DNA from: Rhizobium bangladeshense
GTDB taxonomy: Bacteria > Pseudomonadota > Alphaproteobacteria > Rhizobiales > Rhizobiaceae
Direction of reading: 5' to 3'
Length of the DNA stretch: 64,000 bases
NCBI RefSeq assembly: GCF_001662075.1
Contig: NZ_LYPL01000002.1
Location: forward strand, 1 to 64,000
Shown here: positions 18,378 through 25,658 of the stretch, piece by piece
How the letters are laid out: each line of letters opens with the position of its first letter
How positions within the stretch are numbered: position 1 is the first letter of the stretch
Translations under genes and position numbers: made by a program
Notes under the pieces: model-generated
Database searches by the model: none
Told to the model about the DNA's origin: nothing
What the model saw: only the letters and a program-made list of their open reading frames with translations

Positions 18378-20455
18378 GCGGGCCCAGGAGCGAAAATGCC
18401 GCAAGGTTCGATGCCGCGGCTCTCGGCGACGCGCTGCTGGAGGCGGCTTCCTCCAAGGGCCTGCTGCGCCGCGCCCGCCGGGACGTCGAGGCCGGCCTGG
18501 TGCGCCTGAGCGGCTGGGAGGGCGGAACGGCGCTCGCCGAAGCCGATGGCGAGAGCGTGCGGCTTTCCGCCGGGCCGCTTTCCCAGGCAAGCTGCAGTTG
18601 CCCGGCGACCGGCCTTTGCCGGCACATCCTGGCCGGCATCCTGGTCATCCGCGATGCCGGGGAGGGAGCCTCGGCCGATGCGCCTGTGACAGCCGGAAGC
18701 GAGCTGGCCCCGGCGGCGGCTGCTGCGGATGCGCATGCGGAAATCCTTGCGCTCGGCGAGGATGCCATCGCCCGCGCCTTCGGCCGCGCTGCCTATATCA
18801 AGGCGCAAACGCTGCTTTCCGCCCTCGAAGCGGATGCGGTCAGGATCGAAACGAGCGCCAATGCCGTGCGCATTCAGCTTGGCGACCATCCCCAGGTGCT
18901 CTATCCAGCCGGCGGCGGCCCGGCCGGCATGATCTCCAAGGCTGCGGCCTCGCAGCGCGCCACGCTGCATGCCGCCGCCCTCCTTGCGGTGCGCGGCCCG
19001 GTCGAGAGCGGCGCCGCTAGCGGCCAAGCACTGGAAGAGCCGGAAAAGCTGCCGTCCGGCGTGCTCGAAGAGGCGGCGGCGCTGCTCTGCGATGCCGCCC
19101 GCCAGGCGTTGTCGAAGGCGCCTGCCGGCCTCGAAGAGCGCATCGGCGATCTGGTGCTCTCCTCGCGCGCCGAGGCAATGCCGCGGCTTGCCGGCGAGTT
19201 TCGCACCATCGCCGCGATGATCCGGCGGCGGCGCGAGCGGCTGGATGCCGCCGATCCGGCCGAGCTGCTCGTCATGCTGGCGCGCGCCTATGCGCTGACG
19301 CAGGCGCTTCAGGCCGCTCCCGACGCGCCATTGCTTTTCGGTGCGGCGGGGCAAGCGCCGCAGCCGCTTGAAACAATCGATCTCGTCGGCTGCGGCTTGC
19401 GCCTGTGGCAGAGCGAAAGCGGCGCGCGCGGCGTCACCGGCTATTATCTCGCAGCCGACGGGCGAAGCTTCAGCGCGACACTGGCGCGTGCGCCGGGCAG
19501 CGATCCGGGCTTTACGCCAAGTCATGCCGCGACCGGCGAAACCGTCTTCGGCCGCTCGCTTGCGGCAATCGCCGGCAGTGCCTTTCGCCTCGAGGGGGCT
19601 GCTGTCAGCGGCGATGGCCGCCTGCACACCGGCAGCGGCCGGGCCGAGCTGCTGGAAGCCGGCTGGGAGGCGGCAACCGCCAGGATCGATGGCGTCGTCA
19701 TCGACGATTGGAGCCAATGCGCGACGCGCCTGGCGCGCGCCTTCCGACCGAAGCTCGCCGCCCCGCCCCGCCGCGCCGAGCCGCTGATCCTGCGTCCGGC
19801 GCGCTTCGGGCCGCTGCGTTTCGACGGCGTGGCGCAGGTCGGACGCTGGCCGGTGCAGGACGGCGAGGGGCGCTGGCTGGAGCTGGAAATCGAGGGCGAC
19901 GACCGGCTGGAGGCCAATTTCGCCCTGCTCGGGACCATCAGCGCCCGCCAGCCGTCGCTGCTTTCGGTTCTGGCCGTTGCCCGCGGCGCCGAAATCGTGC
20001 TCTCGCCGGTGGGATTCGGCGCCGACAGGCTGACCATGCTGGACCTGCCGCCGCCGCCCTCGGCGGCGATTACGCAAAGGCCGAGCCTGCTGTCGCGTCT
20101 GACCAAAAGCCTGACCTTATCGGGGTTGGCCGAGCGCCGGCCGGCAGGCGAGGGGCGCTTCGAGGCGATGGCGCGCCCGCAGGCGGCAAGCCTCAGGCTG
20201 GTCTCGGCCGCCTTCGACGAAATCCTGGCGCTCGCCGAGCTTGGCGGGCGGATGGAAGATCCCGAGCGGCTGCAGCGCATGGAAGCATTGGGCCGGAAGC
20301 TCGATGAAGCGGGTCTTGCGCTGGCCGGCGCGCTCCTCGTCAAGCTTGCCGCCGCCCCCGGCCGCAGCCGTGCCGATCATCTGCTGCGCGCCGCCTATGC
20401 GCTTGACCTGATGACCCGTATCGACCCTGGGCTGCCCCTGGTGCGGATGCTCTGA
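18374..20455 (+). CDS. SWIM zinc-finger protein (YehQ-like)
   Basis: A 693-residue protein starting with GTG at 18374 (GTGA overlap with the VWA stop). The SWIM motif is CxC-x5-CxH: Cys74, Cys76, Cys82 and His84. SWIM domains bind zinc and can contact DNA or protein. The remaining 600 residues have no recognisable catalytic motif and alternate beta-rich and helical segments. E. coli YehQ is the matching partner. It is the last gene of the operon; a hairpin follows at 20497-20520. Confidence 0.88.
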   Translation: MSGPRSENAARFDAAALGDALLEAASSKGLLRRARRDVEAGLVRLSGWEGGTALAEADGESVRLSAGPLSQASCSCPATGLCRHILAGILVIRDAGEGASADAPVTAGSELAPAAAAADAHAEILALGEDAIARAFGRAAYIKAQTLLSALEADAVRIETSANAVRIQLGDHPQVLYPAGGGPAGMISKAAASQRATLHAAALLAVRGPVESGAASGQALEEPEKLPSGVLEEAAALLCDAARQALSKAPAGLEERIGDLVLSSRAEAMPRLAGEFRTIAAMIRRRRERLDAADPAELLVMLARAYALTQALQAAPDAPLLFGAAGQAPQPLETIDLVGCGLRLWQSESGARGVTGYYLAADGRSFSATLARAPGSDPGFTPSHAATGETVFGRSLAAIAGSAFRLEGAAVSGDGRLHTGSGRAELLEAGWEAATARIDGVVIDDWSQCATRLARAFRPKLAAPPRRAEPLILRPARFGPLRFDGVAQVGRWPVQDGEGRWLELEIEGDDRLEANFALLGTISARQPSLLSVLAVARGAEIVLSPVGFGADRLTMLDLPPPPSAAITQRPSLLSRLTKSLTLSGLAERRPAGEGRFEAMARPQAASLRLVSAAFDEILALAELGGRMEDPERLQRMEALGRKLDEAGLALAGALLVKLAAAPGRSRADHLLRAAYALDLMTRIDPGLPLVRML

Positions 20456-20487
20456 GGCAATCCCCGACGCAGAAACCGTCAGAAGCC

Positions 20488-20520
20488 CAAACGAAAACAG
20501 GCGGCACTTGGGCCGCCTGT
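20488..20520 (-). terminator. Rho-independent terminator between convergent genes
   Basis: A perfect 8-bp stem, ACAGGCGG / CCGCCTGT (20497-20504 and 20513-20520), has an 8-nt loop. On the minus strand it is followed by a T-rich run (TTTTCGTTT), so it mainly terminates the lipoprotein gene. Being between convergent genes, it may also stop the five-gene operon. Confidence 0.7.
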
Positions 20521-20545
20521 CTCCATATGCCGGACGAGCCGTCCG

Positions 20546-20953
20546 TTACTTCTGTTCGGGCGCCAGGAACTCGGCGCAGTAGGACGGACCGTTGACGCCG
20601 GGAATGTCGGAGACGGTGCGGATGTCGCGGATCGTGTAATCGGAATTGGTGGTGATTTCCGCGTGGCAGCGCAGATAGGCGGTGCGGGCGGCGGCGATCT
20701 GCTTGCCGCGCTTGCCGTCGGCGCCCTCGGCATATTTGGCCGGAATGCGCACGTTCTTGTAGCCGCCGCGCCAGGTATAGATGGTGCTCGCACCTTCCTC
20801 GCGGTCGCTGATCGGCGGCCCGTAGGCGGCGAAGAAGATGCCGGCCGATTTGCCGACCCAGCGGGCCTCGATCGGATTGCCGGCGGAAGGAATGGTCGTG
20901 CATCCGGCAAGCGCAATGGCAAGCCCGGCCGCGGTGATGGTGCGGAGTTTCAT
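20546..20953 (-). CDS. Small lipoprotein, unknown function
   Basis: A 135-residue protein with a lipoprotein signal peptide: positively charged start, hydrophobic stretch, and lipobox LAGC with Cys18 as the acylation site. The mature part is mainly polar and has two further Cys residues that could pair. No named domain was recognised. It is a lone gene, convergent with the SWIM gene, and is expected to be anchored in the envelope. Confidence 0.78.
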   Translation of the reverse strand: MKLRTITAAGLAIALAGCTTIPSAGNPIEARWVGKSAGIFFAAYGPPISDREEGASTIYTWRGGYKNVRIPAKYAEGADGKRGKQIAAARTAYLRCHAEITTNSDYTIRDIRTVSDIPGVNGPSYCAEFLAPEQK

Positions 20954-21215
20954 CGTGTCGTCCCTGATCTCTGACGCATTGGCTGCGAAGCCGCCGTCGC
21001 GGCGGTTTCGCCTGTCCCGGCGAGCCCTTTAGCGCGGAACCCGGCAAAAGAAAATTGCCCCTTTTGCACTTCCGTTCGATTTGCCCGGGGTGTGTCTTTT
21101 TGCAGCAACGGCCCATTGCGGCCCCTGTCATCAACCCGTCAAAAATTCCCTCGGATTTTTGAAATTTGGCGCTTGTGCAACCAGATAGGCTGTTCTATAG
21201 AAGCGCCGCTGGTCA

Positions 21216-21292
21216 CGGAGTGTAGCGCAGTCTGGTAGCGCACCACGTTCGGGACGTGGGGGTCGAGTGTTCGAATCACTCCACTCCGACCA
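21216..21292 (+). tRNA. tRNA-Pro (anticodon CGG)
   Basis: A 77-nt cloverleaf including an encoded CCA (21290-21292). The acceptor stem is CGGAGTG/CACTCCG. The anticodon stem CCACG/CGTGG encloses the loop TTCGGGA with anticodon CGG at 21250-21252. The T-arm holds TTCGAAT. It reads Pro CCG codons, frequent in this GC-rich genome. Confidence 0.97.
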
Positions 21293-21297
21293 GCTAG

Positions 21298-21321
21298 AAA
21301 CCCCGCTTCGGCGGGGTTTTT
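21298..21321 (+). terminator. Rho-independent terminator after tRNA-Pro
   Basis: A 6-bp GC stem, CCCCGC / GCGGGG, closed by a stable TTCG tetraloop and followed by five T. It sits 5 nt after the tRNA CCA end and is preceded by AAA, so it could also work for the convergent leftward gene. Confidence 0.92.
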
Positions 21322-21335
21322 CGTTTTGGAATGCC

Positions 21336-21947
21336 TTAAGGAAACGCGGCCGGCAGGCTGTTGTCCAGAATATAGAAGTGTTCGCCGATCTTGCTGACGC
21401 TGATGAACTCGTCCGGACCAGGGTCGAGAGTGACGCATTCCTTCTTTTTTTCCGAACAGAACGTCTGCAGGCGCTGTAGCCAGGCTGCGGATTGCTCGCC
21501 TTTGGGCAAGGCAATTTCATCGCTCTCATCATAGACGAGCGTCGAGTAGGTTTTATGCCTGAACGTATCGTCCCATGCGAATGTCCGGAAGCGCTGCCCT
21601 TCGTCCGAATGATCGGCTCGTTTGATCTCTGCCAGATAGGCTTGCTTGGTCAGCGCAAACCGGACGCTGTCGGGCATCATCCCGGCAGTGGCGATAAGAT
21701 GAAGGCAGACGAGCAGCAGCAGGGGCGCCGTCAGCAGAGACAGAACGCGCCGCCAGCGCCGCAGCACCAGATTGAAGCAGAGGGAGCCTGCGATGGCGAT
21801 CAGCGTTATGAAAAAGACGATCAGATCGATCGTCCCCCAGTCCCACTGGGGAGCAAGCCAATAAACCCAATTCGGTCCCAGAAACGGCAACAGCCACAGG
21901 GCATATGTCCAGGTAAATTGGTCGCTGCTTTTGATTTGCTCTGGCAC
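21336..21947 (-). CDS. Membrane protein of unknown function
   Basis: A 203-residue protein. Three hydrophobic segments lie in the first 95 residues (about 15-32, 40-60 and 70-92), the last two separated by an RRWRR cytosolic loop. A soluble C-terminal domain of about 105 residues follows, with two Cys that may pair (TFCSEKKKEC). No family was recognised. It is convergent with the tRNA-Pro terminator and stands alone. Confidence 0.65.
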   Translation of the reverse strand: MPEQIKSSDQFTWTYALWLLPFLGPNWVYWLAPQWDWGTIDLIVFFITLIAIAGSLCFNLVLRRWRRVLSLLTAPLLLLVCLHLIATAGMMPDSVRFALTKQAYLAEIKRADHSDEGQRFRTFAWDDTFRHKTYSTLVYDESDEIALPKGEQSAAWLQRLQTFCSEKKKECVTLDPGPDEFISVSKIGEHFYILDNSLPAAFP

Positions 21948-22052
21948 GTTTGTTACCGGGTATGTTGGTTTGAGGATTACCTGGAAGCCGAATATGGCAT
22001 GGCGACGACGCGCATGTTCACGTGATTACCAACTCGATCCGTCATGACTCAC

Positions 22053-23147
22053 TTAAACGCGGTAACGAACGGGATCTTCGCCGATTTCCGCCATGCCTTC
22101 GGCGAGGGTGGACATCAGTTGTTCGCGGCGAGCAGGCCGCATCAACGACAGGCCGCGCGTCATGGCGTCACGCCACGACTGACCGCGTTCCCAGGCCTCG
22201 CAATAGGCGAGCGCAAGATCGGAATGGCGGCGTGTCGCGCCCATCGCTTCGAAAAGGTGGGATGCCTGCTGCACGTCCTTTTCGCGCTTGAGCATGCCGT
22301 TGTCGTCATTCTGCCGCCGTGAGGCGACGATCAGCTTGTGGACTGCGTAACGCTCCGGAGCGGGAACATTGACCGCGATGCCGCTCTTATGAAGAATCAC
22401 GGTCCTGATGGGATTGTAGATGAGGTAATCGAGGAACCTGAGGGGTTCGGCGGAAATTCCGCCAAGCGCAGGCATATCGGCGGGCTTGTGCTGATTGTCG
22501 TCACTGCCCGTATTCGGCGTCAGGAACTCGACCTTGTAGTTTCTCGCATTCACGAACTGCGTGGAGCGCGTGGGATGGTTGAGATGCGGTACCTGCCGGA
22601 AAGTCGGGTCCAGCTTCTCAAGGACGTCTTGAATGGGAGGAATGCTGTCGTTGACAGCCGTCGAGATCGAGTGGAACTGGGCGAAGTCGGCATCGCCCGT
22701 CTGCATCAGCGATGCCGGCAATCGAACGCCGAGCACGCCGGAATAGGTCTGGAACGCCACGGTTCCGACCAGGACCGCGCGCAGACGGAACAGTCCTGCA
22801 TTGGCAAGCGCCTCGATGACGTCGCCCGTAAACCTGGGCGGTGCGTTCATGCCCCCTTCTCTTGTCAGAGTGGCCACCATCCGCCGGCGGTTTCTGAGGT
22901 CATCCTTGATCGCGCCGAATTGGGTCACCCTTTTCGTGACGTCCTCGTCGCTCTTCGGCCCGACATATGACCGTTTGATGCCGTCTTGGCCCGGAAGGTC
23001 GAAATACCAGTATTCCCTGCCTTTGACGGGGACGGAGACGAACCGGCCCTCCAGCGGGAATTCGGCGACGAAACTTCCGTCCAGGGACCGCTGACCCAGT
23101 TCGGCCAGCATCGTCTGGTACATCAGGTCTATTTCGCGGATGCGCAT
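22053..23147 (-). CDS. GSU2403-family nucleotidyltransferase-fold protein
   Basis: A 364-residue protein of the GSU2403 (NTP_transf_8-like) family. A nucleotidyltransferase core starts near residue 120. VLVGTVAF (125-132) is the Gly-containing helix turn and Asp152 and Asp154 (GDADF) match the metal-binding pair. The N-terminal 115 residues are helical and unlike classic NTases. Such folds occur in toxin, antitoxin and defence proteins, but no partner gene is adjacent here. Its promoter carries two 32-bp inverted repeats, the nearer only about 10 nt from the start codon, suggesting autoregulation or control by a missing partner. Confidence 0.75.
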   Translation of the reverse strand: MRIREIDLMYQTMLAELGQRSLDGSFVAEFPLEGRFVSVPVKGREYWYFDLPGQDGIKRSYVGPKSDEDVTKRVTQFGAIKDDLRNRRRMVATLTREGGMNAPPRFTGDVIEALANAGLFRLRAVLVGTVAFQTYSGVLGVRLPASLMQTGDADFAQFHSISTAVNDSIPPIQDVLEKLDPTFRQVPHLNHPTRSTQFVNARNYKVEFLTPNTGSDDNQHKPADMPALGGISAEPLRFLDYLIYNPIRTVILHKSGIAVNVPAPERYAVHKLIVASRRQNDDNGMLKREKDVQQASHLFEAMGATRRHSDLALAYCEAWERGQSWRDAMTRGLSLMRPARREQLMSTLAEGMAEIGEDPVRYRV

Positions 23148-23157
23148 GAGTTTCTCG

Positions 23158-23189
23158 CGTTATAATTTTTCGGTAAAAAGATTATAACG
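23158..23189 (-). promoter_or_regulatory. 32-bp inverted repeat, promoter-proximal copy
   Basis: The arms CGTTATAAT and ATTATAACG are perfect 9-bp complements around a 14-nt centre. The copy lies 10 nt upstream of the nucleotidyltransferase start. Each arm contains a TATAAT/TATAAC hexamer, so the repeat overlaps a likely -10 box. This is the expected form of an operator for a dimeric repressor. Confidence 0.6.
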
Positions 23190-23226
23190 CTGAACTTCAC
23201 CCGCGAAAAGGGCTCTATTTTTCTTG

Positions 23227-23258
23227 GGGTATAATTTTTCTGCGGGAAGGTTATAACG
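23227..23258 (-). promoter_or_regulatory. 32-bp inverted repeat, distal copy
   Basis: A second copy with the same 9-14-9 layout lies 69 bp upstream of the first. Its right arm GTTATAACG differs by one base from the proximal copy. Its left arm GGGTATAAT has decayed in two positions. Both copies lie between the nucleotidyltransferase and the divergent DUF982 gene, so both genes may be controlled. Confidence 0.55.
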
Positions 23259-23385
23259 AGAGGGTTGAAGAGAGCGCGGTGCATCACCGCAGCCTGAATC
23301 AGCTTTTCTGCGCTGCGCTTCCGAATCAACCGGAACGAGTCCCAAAGTGATTCGTTGACTCGCGTTCCGTGTGAGATACTGGGCC

Positions 23386-23625
23386 ATGAGCAAGCGACGA
23401 AGCTTCAAACCGGTGAAGATCACCATCAATGGCAAGACCCGGACGGTCTATAACGTCGTCCAGGCGGGCAACGCCTTGCTGAATGACTGGCCGGAGCAGA
23501 CGCCGGCGGCCAAGGCTGCCGAGTTGCTTGTGCTCGACGTCTTCAACGATGCCGCCGGGCCCGAGCAGGTGCGCCGCGCCTTCATAACGGCGGCCAAGGC
23601 GAGCGACATCAAGTTCAGTTCCTGA
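23386..23625 (+). CDS. DUF982-family small protein
   Basis: A 79-residue protein with the DUF982 pattern: a V-x-A-x-x-L-x-x-W-P segment (VVQAGNALLNDWPEQTP) and a late R-x-A-F-I-x-A-A motif. DUF982 proteins are short, rhizobia-enriched and of unknown function. Start 23386 (MSKRR) is preferred over one four codons upstream. It is divergent from the nucleotidyltransferase, and its last 11 nt overlap the convergent vapC gene. Confidence 0.75.
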   Translation: MSKRRSFKPVKITINGKTRTVYNVVQAGNALLNDWPEQTPAAKAAELLVLDVFNDAAGPEQVRRAFITAAKASDIKFSS

Positions 23626-24100
23626 CCGGTGGTGCGTCCGGTTTATTCGATTGCGCCGGACGGAATGCCGCCGGAAGATCGACGGACACCTCGAGTGGCT
23701 GGAAATGCCGCTGGTTTTCGGTAACGACGGTGAGGTCATAGGCCCGCGCCGTCGCCGCAATGATGAGATCGCCGAGGCCGGGATGGCAGCCTTTGCTTTC
23801 CGCCTCATCTTCCAGAGCGCCGGCGATCCTGGCGACGACGGTATCCATCGGCAATATCCGATCCCCGAATGTGTCGGTGACGACATCAAGCCATTCCGAA
23901 AGCCGTTTTGCCCGCTCGATGCCGCCGCGGCGGTGAAGGCTGCGCATTCCCCTCTCGATCTCCGCCACGGAGAGAGCCGATAAAAAGAGAGCATCGGCTT
24001 GCCCCTGTTCGTGGAACCATCTCCGCACCGGATCGGAGGGCGGCGCCTTGCCCGGCGCGAACTTCGAAATGATATTCGTGTCGAGAAGGTAAGCCGTCAC
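23615..24100 (-). CDS. vapC: PIN-domain ribonuclease toxin (VapC/FitB-like)
   Basis: A 161-residue PIN-domain protein. The acidic metal-binding set is visible: Asp7 in LLDTNIIS, Glu47 in VAEIERG and Asp111 in GLGDLIIAATA. VapC toxins are Mg-dependent endonucleases that cut tRNA or rRNA when the antitoxin is lost. Its ATG overlaps the antitoxin stop (ATGA), the usual coupling of vapBC operons. The C-terminal 25 residues are an extra tail not needed by the fold. Confidence 0.88.
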   Translation of the reverse strand: MTAYLLDTNIISKFAPGKAPPSDPVRRWFHEQGQADALFLSALSVAEIERGMRSLHRRGGIERAKRLSEWLDVVTDTFGDRILPMDTVVARIAGALEDEAESKGCHPGLGDLIIAATARAYDLTVVTENQRHFQPLEVSVDLPAAFRPAQSNKPDAPPVRN

Positions 24101-24348
24101 AGATCGATGTCCCTCATTTTTGAGGAGTTCCGCTCCAGTTCGACGCCGCCCGGGAAGGTCAGCAGGAAATCCCCGAAATTCGGCCGCGGTTTGTTCAAAG
24201 CCTTCTTCGCGGCCTCGGCTGCTTCGACCGACACCAGCACGGCGGCGGGTTTGCCGTGGCGGGTGATCGTCACGAATTCGCCGTTTGCGGCTTCGTCCAC
24301 CAGGCTGGCGAAACCGGCCTTTGCCTCTGCCACGCTGATTGTCGACAT
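24097..24348 (-). CDS. vapB: Phd/YefM-type antitoxin (VapB role)
   Basis: An 83-residue antitoxin. The N-terminus MSTISVAEAKAGFASLVDEA and the central GEFVTITRHGKPAAVLVS form the Phd/YefM DNA-binding fold. The charged C-terminus should wrap the toxin. It is coupled to vapC by ATGA. A 20-bp perfect palindrome lies 18 nt upstream and is the likely site of autorepression. The same frame is open further upstream into a small membrane protein gene. Confidence 0.88.
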   Translation of the reverse strand: MSTISVAEAKAGFASLVDEAANGEFVTITRHGKPAAVLVSVEAAEAAKKALNKPRPNFGDFLLTFPGGVELERNSSKMRDIDL

Positions 24349-24591
24349 GACGCTCTCCCGATTGATATGACCATTTATGGTCATAATAGGTTTGCGCTCG
24401 TTGGAATCAAGGGAAATCCCCATCCAGGCGACCGAGGCGATTGCTGCGAGGAGGCCGAAGGCGAGGCAGGTGAGGGCCTGGATTCGCCAGGAGACGAAGG
24501 TCACCGGCGCCGGGGTGGCGGGCTTTTCCACGCAATGCCCGGGCGGGCAGGTGCAGCCGGAAAAGGCCTGCATGATGCAATCGGCGGACAT
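24097..24591 (-). CDS. Small membrane protein frame that runs without stop into vapB
   Basis: From ATG at 24591 (ribosome site GAGGGAGA about 8 nt upstream) the frame reads MSADCIMQAFSGCTC, a Cys-rich head, then one membrane helix (CLAFGLLAAIASVAWMGI) near residues 41-58. It then continues with no stop through 23 further residues into vapB. The membrane protein looks like a phage-module gene of about 65-80 residues whose own stop was lost, probably when the vapBC operon arrived. If translated whole it gives a 164-residue membrane-anchored antitoxin. The alternative is that only the first part is meaningful. Confidence 0.4.
   Translation of the reverse strand: MSADCIMQAFSGCTCPPGHCVEKPATPAPVTFVSWRIQALTCLAFGLLAAIASVAWMGISLDSNERKPIMTINGHINRESVMSTISVAEAKAGFASLVDEAANGEFVTITRHGKPAAVLVSVEAAEAAKKALNKPRPNFGDFLLTFPGGVELERNSSKMRDIDL
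24366..24385 (-). promoter_or_regulatory. Operator palindrome of the vapBC pair
   Basis: TATGACCAT-TT-ATGGTCATA is a perfect 9-bp inverted repeat with a 2-nt centre. It lies 18-37 nt upstream of vapB. Phd/YefM antitoxins bind such palindromes over their own promoter. Confidence 0.7.
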
Positions 24592-24604
24592 CGTCGTTTC
24601 TCCC

Positions 24605-24868
24605 TCAGGCGTAAAGCTGATCGCCGTCGGTGATGCCCATGATCTCGCGGGCATAGCGGTAATGCGCCGCCACGCTTGCCGTGGCGCCGCGCAGCCAGGA
24701 CGGGCCGCGGAGCACATGTTCGGGGCGGCTGAGATAGACGAAACCGAGGGCGCCCATGCGCTGGGCTTCGTTGGCCATATAGGCGGCGCAGTCTTCGAGC
24801 CCGCGGGCGGCATTCCAGCGGGCGTCCCTTAGGCTCTGCTCGGTCTCGATTTTGCGGAAATGCTGCAT
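24605..24868 (-). CDS. Small protein of the phage-like module, unknown
   Basis: An 87-residue soluble protein starting MQHFRKIETEQSLRDARW, with a ribosome site GAGGCGAAG upstream. No family was recognised. It is the first leftward gene of the phage-derived module; the membrane-protein frame starts 13 nt after its stop. Two copies of the GGTAT-N5-ATACC operator lie 42-91 nt upstream, so it is expected to be silenced by the S24 repressor. Confidence 0.6.
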   Translation of the reverse strand: MQHFRKIETEQSLRDARWNAARGLEDCAAYMANEAQRMGALGFVYLSRPEHVLRGPSWLRGATASVAAHYRYAREIMGITDGDQLYA

Positions 24869-24909
24869 CGCTTCGCCTCGCTCGTGCCGGATGTCGGTGT
24901 TGAGACGAA

Positions 24910-24924
24910 GGTATCTATTATACC
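24910..24924. promoter_or_regulatory. 15-bp operator GGTAT-N5-ATACC (left copy 1)
   Basis: A perfect palindrome, GGTATCTATTATACC. It overlaps the likely -10 region of the leftward promoter, whose -35 TTGACG reads on the minus strand at 24936-24931. Confidence 0.65.
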
Positions 24925-24944
24925 CAATATCGTCAAGCATAAGA

Positions 24945-24959
24945 GGTATAAAAAATACC
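24945..24959. promoter_or_regulatory. 15-bp operator GGTAT-N5-ATACC (left copy 2)
   Basis: A perfect palindrome with an A5 centre. It lies 35 bp centre to centre from left copy 1, the same spacing as the two right operators at 26331 and 26366. Confidence 0.65.
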
Positions 24960-25658
24960 TTTCTGATTGACGGGGTACGAATCGTAGGCGTATGGGTGAG
25001 CGGTGATTGGGCGACCGGGTGCAACTCCCGAGCTGACGAAGCCCAGCGGCGCGGGAAGCGAAAGTCCTTAAGTGCGCTGTCAGAAAATCAGGACGAGGGC
25101 GAAGCGAATGGCCCCTCTGGCGCGTGTCCCATCCCGGCTCCGGCCTTCAGGACATGGCCAATGCTCTCCCGGCTTCATGGGCTCTGCTCATGGGGTAGGG
25201 GGAAGCTTTGGCCGGAACCCTCCCTCACCAGCCTTCAGGAACGGGAAAGAGATGGAAGAGAAAAGGAGGAAGAGAGATGAGGATACCACACGCGCGCGGC
25301 GGCGGTGACCGGCTTGGAGGCGGTCGCGTTCTCTAAGATTCGCTGCCTGCGCTTGAAGCGCGTGTTTCCAGGCGTGCCAGTCTCGCAAGGTCGCTGCGCA
25401 CGTTTTGCGCGTGGCGATTGGAGCGACGACGGCAGGACTCGGTTTCGGCCTTGCGAGAAGTTCGCCTCAATGCAGCATTGCCCGCGCGGCGCCGAAAGCG
25501 ATGATTGCTTCGGCAGGGCTCACGATAGTGAACCATATTCTGCCGGCGCGGGAGGAGCGGCGATCATCTTGAATCTTTTTTGGAAGAGCTTGGCGTTTTG
25601 CGGGAATGACGCGTTCTATGTCTTGGAATAAATTCGTGTTTTCGAGAAAATCCGGCTG
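24960..25658. other. 700-bp stretch without a supported gene
   Basis: Several open frames exist on both strands, but none has a credible ribosome site, codon pattern or family resemblance. A leftward segment near 25310-25440 reads like coding sequence for about 45 residues but is broken upstream and may be a decayed phage gene. A purine-rich tract lies at 25241-25280. Confidence 0.45.

Noticed and set aside
9713..20077. Long open frames opposite to the five-gene operon (for example 9713-11347, 15109-16839 and 18275-20077 on the minus strand)
   Set aside because: They are mirror frames of GC-rich coding DNA: Arg/Gly/His/Gln-rich composition, no ribosome sites and no family resemblance.
23160..23435. 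Minus-strand frame that could be a small partner of the nucleotidyltransferase
   Set aside because: Its second half is just translation of the two inverted repeats, and it overlaps the DUF982 start; no family resemblance.
25072..25631. Two rightward frames of 78 and 108 codons between the phage-like genes
   Set aside because: No ribosome site, unusual composition, and no relation to known phage genes.
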